A stretch of 13,041 nucleotides of DNA from Phlegmacium glaucopus (lineage: Eukaryota > Basidiomycota > Agaricomycetes > Agaricales > Cortinariaceae), in the NCBI GenBank assembly GCA_015039465.1, contig MU130597.1, positions 1 to 13,041 of the forward strand, read 5' to 3'. The translations under genes were made by a program, and so were the position numbers. How positions within the stretch are numbered: position 1 is the first letter of the stretch; each line of letters starts with the position of its first letter. This document shows positions 6,670-13,041 of this stretch, one piece after another. The notes below the pieces were generated by a model. The model made no database searches. It saw only the letters and a program-made list of their open reading frames with translations, and was not told where the DNA came from.

Positions 6670-7245
6670 TAGTGTTTGGAAGTCCAGTTGCAGGACTGGA
6701 AAAAGACTGCAAAAAGACCAGACCAGACTGCAAAAGACTGAACCAGCAGTCCGGTTTTTTGGTTTTTGAGAAGCAAAGACTGGAAAAAGATTGGTCTTTG
6801 GTCCTAGGACCGGTCTGAACTGGTAGTTTTGTAGCACCTATTTTTCCCTTTAAAACAGGATAAAGACCGTACATATGTATTGGTCAAATATTTACTGAGA
6901 AAAAAATAAAACAGTAAAAATGTACACAAAATAGTAGGAAACAAATAATATCACCATAAAATTGTCAATTCCCAACAGAATTTAATGTTCTTGGGCTTAT
7001 TATAAAGGTATAGATCACATCTACATATTTATCTGATGTTATATATGAACATATGACTGGTATTTGTCAAAAGTCCAGTCCTGGACAGTCTTGGATACCA
7101 GGATGACTGCAAAAAACCAATGTGGACCGGTCCTAATTGGTCCAGTCTGGTCTTTTGACCTTCTAGAAGCTTAGTGGACTGGTTGCAGTCCTGGTCCTGT
7201 CCAAGAATACCAAAAAACCAGACTGGATTGTACTTCCAAACACTA
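6670..7245 (+). mobile_element. hAT-like non-autonomous element, inner nested copy (576 bp)
   Basis: Left end TAGTGTTTGGAAGTCCAGTT; right end, reverse complemented, TAGTGTTTGGAAGTACAATC. The flanks carry the perfect 8-bp duplication AAAGAAGT at 6663-6670 and 7247-7254, again overlapping the terminal T. Subterminal motifs of the GACTGG, AAAAGACC and CCAGTC type fill both halves. No protein is encoded; short open frames such as 6624-6818 are by-products. It sits inside the outer copy and so inserted later. Confidence 0.85.
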
Positions 7246-7466
7246 TAAAGAAGTACAAAAGCTCTACTGTTGAGCTAGTAAAAGACCAGTTAAAGCAGTC
7301 TTAATTGGTCTTTCATCAGTCCTCAAAATTTTGAATTTGTGATAGACTGTAGACTGGACTGCAGTTAACAGTCTTCATTGGTCCTAAGAATTTGCAGTCC
7401 TAATTGGTTCAAGTCCAGTTTGGTTATGGTCTTTTCCTGGTTTTGTAACTGGACTTCCAAACACTA

Positions 7467-7703
7467 GTCATGACTCTAGATTTTTAGTGGTCATTTGTTA
7501 ATAGATGCCATTTGGTTTATAAACACCCCAAAATAGGTCAAAGGTATAAAAATAAAATACTTATAAATGTTACAGCCATTGCATAAGGATGGCAGTAGAT
7601 GAAAATTTTTGATCAATTACGAACAAATAGGATTTTAGTACATCCCTTGTTGTAACTCAATTTATACCTATTCTTACCTCAACTTTTACATGTGCATTTC
7701 ACT
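7467..7703. other. AT-rich spacer, no feature seen
   Basis: Unique-looking AT-rich sequence between two hAT-like elements. After the target duplication at its left edge it contains no frame or repeat I can support. Confidence 0.6.
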
Positions 7704-8376
7704 TAGTGCTCAGAAGCCCAGTCCCAAGACTGGAAAAAGACTGGGACTGGACCAGACTATAACCAATCAGGACTGCAAAATTTCACAACTGATCAAGACT
7801 GCAACTGCAATCTGGTCTTTGGTCCACCTCCATCTGGAAAAATTGAAGATTGGCCAAAAACTGGTCTTTTAGGCCCTAAAAATACATGCAGGTAGCCCCA
7901 TGTAAGAGCTTTCAAACAGATATAAAATCATAATTCTTGGTTGAGAATGAAAAAAGTTATGCTTAAATCTACATATAATTAATTCTATGTTCCTAAAAAC
8001 AGTCACACATTGTCACACATAGCCTATAGATGACTGTTGAAGTCACAAATGGTCACACATGGTCACACATACACTGTAGGTGACTGTCAGTGACTGCAGG
8101 CAGCAGATGAGGGTGAATTTGTACATGTACTTAGCAAAAATAGGTATTTTATCTACTACCACCTAAAAGACCAGTCTGGGACCAGTTATAAACTGGTCTG
8201 GATCATAACTGGTTCAGACCAGTCTTAAAACTGCAGAAAACCACAGAAAACTGCAGTGGACCAGTCTATGATAATTCAGTTCAGTTTTTTGAGTACTTGG
8301 ACTAGTCCCAGACTCCCAGTCTCAGCCTTTCCAAGTATAGGCAAAAGACCAAACTGGACTGGACTTCCAAGCACTA
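7704..8376 (+). mobile_element. hAT-like non-autonomous element, third copy (673 bp)
   Basis: Left end TAGTGCTCAGAAGCCCAGTC; right end, reverse complemented, TAGTGCTTGGAAGTCCAGTC. The left subterminal block (CCAAGACTGGAAAAAGACTG) resembles the inner copy's left side, and the right block resembles its right side, so both have the same orientation. Flanks ATTTCACT and ATTTCATC agree at six of eight positions, a decayed 8-bp duplication. It is about 95 bp longer than the 576-bp copy. Around 7998-8095 it holds a cluster of short GTCACACAT direct repeats and GACTGT/CAGTGACTG motifs, which may account for the extra length. Confidence 0.75.
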
Positions 8377-9055
8377 ATTTCATCAAGGGTGGGTCCAAAA
8401 AAAAAATAAGGACCCAGGGTTGAATATTTTTTTAAGGATGCTGAAGGCTGGACTACCTACCTACGTAATCAGGCACATGTCTCAGGCACATGTCCATAAA
8501 TGAAAATATGACATCATTTTTTCCCAGCCCTCCTAGATGTTTCACATAGTATACACATACCCAGTTTCTGCTATTTCCATTGATATGAAGGCGATAATAT
8601 AAAGGTTTGAATCTAAATCAGTGTGCCAATCATAAAAAAAATACCCATTCAGTTTGCTCATAAAATTTGCTTATAAATAGTGAAAATTAAATATTTAAAC
8701 AACATTTTCTTCCATTCTATGAGTCTACTGCTGTTCTGAACATCTGGCAGCCTTGCTGATGTGCAAAATTATCTTAAAATTGCATTATTTTGGCCTATTC
8801 TAGGGGGTTCCAAAATTCCTTTAGCCCAGCCTCTGGCTGGACTACCTAGCCAACCTAAGGTCTGGGATTCAGATTCCCACACACCCTTGAATTTCATTCC
8901 TTTTTTATTTGTTTCATTTACATGCATCTTCCTCATGCTTAGCTCATTTCTCTCATAGATGCATTTTTCTCCCATTGTACACATCTTCTGCATAGAGTTA
9001 CCACACTTTTACCACATGTCTTTCATATCCATTTTCACTATATACATAGCAGTAT
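8377..9055. other. non-coding AT-rich stretch with minor repeats
   Basis: No gene is supported. Small structures seen: a direct repeat CAGGCACATGTC at about 8470-8495; GGCTGGACTACCTA occurring at both about 8447 and about 8833; and a short hairpin CCAGCC-TCT-GGCTGG near 8826-8840. The short frames on both strands at 8761-8993 overlap each other and have no protein-like signal. Confidence 0.5.
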
Positions 9056-9060
9056 ACAAT

Positions 9061-9315
9061 TGTAAGGGCAACCTACAGATAAGAGGGGACAGGGACTCTA
9101 AGAAGAGTGGAGAGTCTATAAAGACTAGGTAAAGTAGCAGCAAGCTAGCAACAGTAGGGGGAATCCAGTAATAATGAGATAAGGATAGTATTTACTGACT
9201 ACTACTTGAAATAAGGTGGTAGCCAAACACTAGCAAATAAGTATGTAAGCAAGTCGAAATGAGGATAAAATATAAACAGTAAATATGGTATATACCTCAG
9301 AGTTATCCCCTGACA
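9061..9315 (+). mobile_element. solo LTR, copy B (255 bp)
   Basis: It starts TGTAAGGGCAACC and ends CCCCTGACA, with the perfect 5-bp target duplication ACAAT at 9056-9060 and 9316-9320. It aligns along its full length with the LTR at 6222-6475, mostly by base substitutions with few indels; by eye identity is around 85%. Shared landmarks include TCTATAAAGACTAGGT, GGTGGTAGCCAAACA, the GGTATATACC palindrome and TTATCCCCTGACA. A TATAAAG string about 60 bp in may be the LTR promoter. No internal retrotransposon sequence is next to it. Confidence 0.87.
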
Positions 9316-9320
9316 ACAAT

Positions 9321-9548
9321 CTCAATCTGGCTAGTTCCTGAGAACCTTCTACTTTAAAAGTATTCTTCTATCTCAAACTCTGTAACACAGTGCTTGGTGA
9401 ATCCAAACATTCTTTTGTCATCTAATCTATGAACAACCTCTTTTAATGACTATTTAAAGTCAGATATCCATCTGAACTCTTAGAATTTGTACCACAATGG
9501 TTTGGATAGTGTTATTTCTGACTCTCATTTACATTATGACTAAATGGC
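9321..9548. other. AT-rich spacer, no feature seen
   Basis: The 228 bp between the solo LTR and the long inverted repeat show no frame, repeat or motif I can support. Confidence 0.6.
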
Positions 9549-10697
9549 CTGAGTTATATGACATCATGTCATGCCAGTGTCATGCCAGTGTCACACATGA
9601 AATATTGAGACATGGCTCTCATCCCTCACATTTAATAGGATGTTTTTAAGTGTACATAAAGAGTAGTTTGAATCAGAAACTGCAAGTTAAATACAACCAA
9701 TATATTTCTTTGTGGCCATAATGATGATTCCCCTGCTAAATCTGAGTGCTGAGATGTCTACCCTTTATAACTCTCTAGCAGCTCAAATCTGAGACTTGTT
9801 TTGCTGGAATAAATTATTCTAAACATTATTCTGAACATTTCTATCAGGTCAGAAATTTTATATTTGTCCATTGAGGTCATTATTTCAAGGTATATGCATC
9901 ATTATCTTATGGTTACAGTGTGAAATTAAAAATTATGAGCTGATAGGCATGTTAAGAATCAAAAAATACATATATTATGTCACCAAAACTAGTTGCAAAA
10001 GTGCATTGGTGAAATGTTATAAGAGCAACTACTCTTTATGCCCATTTTAGGTGGGCACAGAAGTATTTATTCATTAAAGAAGTGGATAATGGATGTGGAG
10101 ATGGAGTTTTGGCTCAGATATATGGTGGTTTGAGAGGAAAGGAGATTAAGCCATGAAGCAAAGGTGCTATGTGTTGCATACAGCCATGTTCACCACCAGA
10201 AAAAGTAGTGGCTCTTATAACATTTCACCAATGCACTTTTGCAACTAGTTTTGGTGACATAATATATGTATTTTTTGATTCTTAACATGCCTATCAGCTC
10301 ATAATTTTTAATTTCACACTGTAACCATAAGATAATGATGCATATACCTTGAAATAATGACCTCAATGGACAAATATAAAATTTCTGACCTGATAGAAAT
10401 GTTCAGAATAATGTTTAGAATAATTTATTCCAGCAAAACAAGTCTCAGATTTGAGCTGCTAGAGAGTTATAAAGGGTAGACATCTCAGCACTCAGATTTA
10501 GCAGGGGAATCATCATTATGGCCACAAAGAAATATATTGGTTGTATTTAACTTGCAGTTTCTGATTCAAACTACTTGTTATGTACCATTTTCAACTTAAA
10601 AACATCCTATTAAATGTTGTGTGAGGGATGAGAGCCATGTCTCAACATTTCATATATAACACCTATGTGATGCCAGTATGACATGGTGCCACATAAC
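9549..10697. repeat. giant inverted repeat with perfect 365-bp core arms
   Basis: The core arm 9662-10026 is the exact reverse complement of 10211-10575; comparing them block by block I found no mismatch or gap in 365 bp. Outside the core the arms continue to about 9549 and about 10697 but with many substitutions and small indels. Inside, a few more bases pair imperfectly before a spacer of about 184 bp. A transcript through it would fold into a very long hairpin and could feed small-RNA silencing. It may be a fold-back transposon or two head-to-head copies of one element. The spacer contains two short overlapping plus-strand frames that look mildly protein-like but match nothing I know. Confidence 0.93.
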
Positions 10698-10802
10698 TCA
10701 AGTATTGGTCACCCCCAACTTAAAGGGACAGAAGATATTTCAGAGTCTGGGGAGGAATTTGACTTCTTAGAAGAAAGAAATGAGGATATGGGAGTCATGT
10801 GA
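10683..10802 (+). CDS. very short acidic open frame, doubtful
   Basis: ATG at 10683 opens a 39-codon frame ending TGA at 10800-10802. Its middle (SESGEEFDFLEERNEDMG) is acidic and protein-like, unlike the AT-rich noise around it. It begins in the diverged outer arm of the inverted repeat and continues into unique sequence. It might be an exon remnant of a decayed gene; no splice partners were found. Chance cannot be excluded. Confidence 0.15.
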   Translation: MVPHNSSIGHPQLKGTEDISESGEEFDFLEERNEDMGVM

Positions 10803-11311
10803 TGATGATTAGGTAGTTTATGTCACTTTAACTTAATTATTTGGACAATACATTATGATTTCAAAGCTTCTAATATATTTTAACATCTTTTACACTAAAA
10901 AGAATCAAGGTAAAGCATGCCAAACTGAGTGAGCAACAAAAGATTCATGTGTTTCACAGTTTGTCACACTTTTGGCTGTGTGACGTGATATGACACTCCC
11001 ACGACCATAACAGGAGGTGGCCATCAGTTGTTGAGTTTCCACCGCAAACTTTAATCTCAAAAAGGAAGAAACCTATTTTTAGAAACCTTTTTCCATGCCA
11101 TTGTTTGTTTCCAAGCCTGGTGTGCTGGTCATCAGGTTTATGGCAAAGGAGCACAATGTTCTTTTTTTGGACAAGTCCCAACATCAAGTTCTGCTGAGCC
11201 TAAGTCCAACAACATGCAGTAAAGAATGGGTTGCTAGTATACAAAACAATTAATACTACATTTGCGCAGTGTACAACAAACCTAAGGACATTTACATAAG
11301 TCAAACATAAG
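10803..11311. other. no supported gene
   Basis: A minus-strand frame of 77 codons at 10954-11187 exists, but I recognise nothing in it and its composition (many His, Trp, Cys, Lys) is not decisive. Near 10962-11000 there is a run of short inverted TGTCACAC/GTGTGACG motifs. This region lies downstream of the MULE relic and could hold its terminal sequence, which I could not define. Confidence 0.35.
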
Positions 11312-11401
11312 TTACGGATAATTATAATAGGGTGACATCTGATAGTACAAAGAATTCAATTCAGGGGGTTGTGCTGGCAAGAGAAACTGTGGATAGTAGG
11401 G

Positions 11402-12511
11402 CTATGGGATTGGATAGTAGTATTGTGGAGTTGGTTGGGATGTACTTTGGGGAATTGGAGTGTAAGTAGCTGTAGGATGGTGGAGAACCAAAGTTGAGGC
11501 CAAAGTTGGCACTGTAATGGCTATAACTGCAGGAACCGAAGGTCTACATGGGCAAAACCACTGAAACAAGAGGTGGGAACATCAGCATTGATGAAACAGA
11601 GAGACAAGAGAATCTTACTTTGAAGAACCACCTTTCACTTTCACTTTCTTTCCACTTTTTTTTCCAGCACCATAGGCCAGATCTCCAGCTTGCTTCAAAC
11701 ATGTTTTCTTTGGTGGCATCATCATGGCTTTTGTTTCTGACCACCCCTTCACATTAGGTGGGATGTTTGGAACATGGGGTGGGAGCAAGCTCAAGCAACA
11801 TCTTGAGAAATGTTCCAAGACCTTGTCAATTCTCTCTGTGAGTGAGAAGAGGTCGTCAGGCATGAGTAGGGTTGAATTATTGTGCTGCAAACGGGCAGCA
11901 ATATACTCTAATTTTTGTGCAAGCTGTAACATTGGATGGGGCTTCAAAGTTTGGGTGACAAGAGAGGTGGACTCAGAAAAAATTAAATTGTCAAGAGGGA
12001 GGCTCTCTTGGGGCACCTCACTCAGGGAGTTTGATTTGCCACCTGGAGCTGGGTTAGGTTCTAAGTTTCCACACAAGGGAAATTCATGTTTTACAGTTGC
12101 AAGATGCTTGCAAAAGGCAATCTGAGGGTGATCGGCACATGAACAAGTCAGAGTGGCAAGATCAACATCATAGGAATCACTGGTTGAGCTAGAGCGTACA
12201 GTATAGTGGGTTTTGTCTATAGCCTGGAGATGTCTGTTAGCCTCCAATGAGTTTTCCAACTGAATGTAAAAGACCTGTATGGCACTTAGCATGATTGATA
12301 CACTTTGAGAAAGAATATCCTTGAATTTTGCCATTTTGAGATTATCACCTTCAAACCCAAATTGTTGGCGACACTGCTTGAGTACATAATAGGGTACAAC
12401 CTTAATCACCAGGACATATATTAAGCGGTCAAGTTGACAGTTATGGCACCCATCAAGAAACTTCCCCTTACAGACATGATGCCAGCTGCCAGTGCCAGAA
12501 ACAAATGTGTG
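11402..12511 (-). pseudogene. MULE-type transposase, C-terminal part with SWIM zinc finger
   Basis: A frame is open from 12511 to the exon end at 11619. Its first part (SWHHVCKGKFLDG, LDRLIYVLVIKVVPYYVLKQ, FGFEGDN) matches the block after the catalytic core of fungal Mutator-like transposases. About 65 residues later comes YDVDLATLTCSCADHPQIAF followed by CKHL, a complete C-x-C-x8-C-x-H SWIM zinc-binding motif. The tail is lysine-rich (GKKSGKKVKVKGG). An intron at 11618-11561 (58 nt, AAG|GTAAGA, CTGAT branch, TTTCAG) joins it in frame to a Pro/Tyr-rich end that meets TAG at 11404-11402; the same frame would otherwise continue to TAA at 11312. The catalytic DDE domain is absent. A TGA lies just upstream at 12514-12512, where a further intron is possible (AG near 12486). 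Cys replaces Arg, as I recall the family, at several CpG-type positions. It is probably a dead relic. Confidence 0.8.
11561..11618 (-). other. 58-nt intron near the 3' end of the MULE transposase
   Basis: The exon ends TCAAAG and the intron runs GTAAGA ... ATGCTGATG ... TTGTTTCAG on the minus strand. Without splicing the frame ends immediately (AAG TAA); with splicing it continues in frame into a Pro/Thr/Tyr-rich tail. All three intron signals fit the size class of the introns in the Myb/SANT-like gene. Confidence 0.7.
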
Positions 12512-12514
12512 TCA

Positions 12515-12647
12515 ATGATGATATCCACCAAAATACAATGAAAAAATAGTTACACTTCAACAAGCATGTTCATATTGCTGATTTCATTAATAGTGCATCT
12601 CCGTCGGTAGACCATGGACCACATTGTAAGGAAAGTAATTCCTTTAC
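12515..12647. other. spacer between MULE relic and LTR candidate
   Basis: The sequence contains no supported gene. A plus-strand frame without a start codon is open from about 12550 to about 12725, but it runs across the probable LTR start, so it is likely fortuitous. The missing upstream transposase exons are not visible here. Confidence 0.4.
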
Positions 12648-12865
12648 TGTTGAACAATGGACCCATAAAATATTACCGGAATGGGATAGGGCCGCCAGAC
12701 GGCCCAACGAAACACGTTGTATTTAGTGTATGCCACACACAATCTCTCTCATTGTCCTATTTCGCTTAAATACTGGACTTTTGTACCGTAATAAATCAGT
12801 TGATTACTCCCCCTCAATTTCATTCTCAAAGGACTCATATCACGAGTTCTATTTCTACTGCTACA
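12648..12865 (+). mobile_element. candidate LTR of a retrotransposon leaving the window
   Basis: The start TGTTGAACAATGG fits the TGTTGRA-like start common in Ty1/copia LTRs. Inside are CGCTTAAATACTGGA (possible TATA region), an AATAAA string near 12789 and a pyrimidine-rich end TTTCTACTGCTACA, giving TG...CA termini over 218 bp. The following 176 bp to the window edge contain no ATG, consistent with an untranslated leader. Boundaries are estimated because no second LTR and no right-hand target duplication lie in the window, and no primer-binding site was identified with confidence. Confidence 0.42.
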
Positions 12866-12884
12866 AAAGAAAATACAAGTAAGT

Positions 12885-12916
12885 TTCTCGGAGTAACGAA
12901 GGTCCGTTACCGAGAA
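12885..12916 (+). other. strong hairpin in the putative retrotransposon leader
   Basis: TTCTCGGAGTAACG pairs with CGTTACCGAGAA across the 6-nt loop AAGGTC, with only a two-base bulge. Its position just after the candidate LTR would suit an RNA element for dimerisation, packaging or reverse-transcription initiation. The function is inferred; the pairing is visible directly. Confidence 0.6.
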
Positions 12917-13041
12917 GGCTTGTACTATCTAAAACTCTCCCATCCGAGATCCCCTGCTTGAACACCGAAACGGACAGTGTCCCTTCCTCTCGCATCAAAT
13001 ATAATACCTATTTCTACGGTAGTACAAACTACTACATCACA

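Larger units (their letters stand above)
6047..7466 (-). mobile_element. hAT-like non-autonomous element, outer copy with two insertions
   Basis: The termini are inverted repeats: left TAGTGTTTGGAGGTCTGGTT; right, reverse complemented, TAGTGTTTGGAAGTCCAGTT. TCATGACT occurs at 6040-6047 and 7468-7475, an 8-bp target duplication; the exact edge is ambiguous by one or two bases. Eight-bp duplications and YAGTG-type ends fit the hAT superfamily. The interior is full of CCAGTC/GACTGG motifs on both strands and has no coding frame. It contains a solo LTR (6222-6475) and a second element of the same family (6670-7245). Removing these with their duplications leaves 577 bp, almost exactly the length of the inner copy. 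End comparison suggests it is inverted relative to the inner copy. Mobilisation would need a transposase from elsewhere. Confidence 0.8.

Noticed and set aside
6624..6874. Short open frames over the left end of the inner hAT-like element
   Set aside because: They consist of subterminal GACTGG-type motifs, occur on both strands, and cross the element boundary.
7241..7245. CACTA-superfamily end
   Set aside because: The CACTA at the right terminus is the inverse of TAGTG in the family's own inverted repeat. The target duplications are 8 bp, not the 3 bp expected for CACTA elements.
8761..8993. Opposing 65- and 74-codon frames
   Set aside because: They overlap on both strands in AT-rich non-coding sequence and have no domain, splice or composition support.
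6222..9315. A single LTR retrotransposon with LTRs at 6222 and 9061
   Set aside because: The two LTRs have different 5-bp duplications, are strongly diverged, and enclose hAT-like elements and no retrotransposon coding sequence.
12550..12727. Plus-strand open frame of about 57 codons
   Set aside because: It has no start codon, runs across the probable LTR start, and shows no recognisable motif.

Overview
The window looks like a transposon-dense stretch of a filamentous basidiomycete genome, most likely an Agaricomycete. The signs are very short introns (45-58 nt, GT-AG, with CTRAY-like branch points), a Ty3/gypsy integrase fragment, a MULE-type transposase relic with a SWIM zinc finger, and a Myb/SANT-like protein of a type I recall from Agaricomycete repeats. 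There is no rRNA, tRNA, CRISPR or operon-like organisation, and I see no convincing host housekeeping gene. The lineage call rests on family recall and was not checked by a search.

Layout. 1-1852: a DNA-transposon-like unit, read on the minus strand, carrying an apparently intact five-exon gene (422-1648, 343 codons) and a second partial open frame running off the left edge. Its one visible terminus interrupts a Ty3/gypsy integrase remnant (1853-2243). 2246-3400: repeat-rich sequence with GC-rich inverted motifs and a weak TIR candidate. 3406-4536: a structure-forming low-complexity block holding hairpins, a 20-bp minisatellite, four G-run/C-run hairpins, AAC/CAG repeats and an A25 tract. 4537-4846: unexplained. 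4847-5918: a second copy of the right part of the first unit, about 99% identical, with its gene cut in exon 4. 6047-8376: three copies of one hAT-like non-autonomous element; one is nested inside another that also holds a solo LTR. 9061-9315: a second solo LTR of the same family. 9549-10697: a giant inverted repeat with perfect 365-bp core arms. 11402-12511: 3' part of a decayed MULE transposase with one intron. 12648-13041: candidate LTR and leader of another retrotransposon that leaves the window.

Together the window records successive insertions rather than a pathway. Target-site duplications, nesting and the pattern of CpG mutations give a relative chronology and suggest CpG-methylation-driven decay. 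I found no evidence of a new multi-gene system. The observations most worth checking are the CpG-restricted differences between the two gene copies, the perfect 365-bp inverted repeat, the nested hAT-like family with consistent length arithmetic, and the uncertain coding strand at the left edge.
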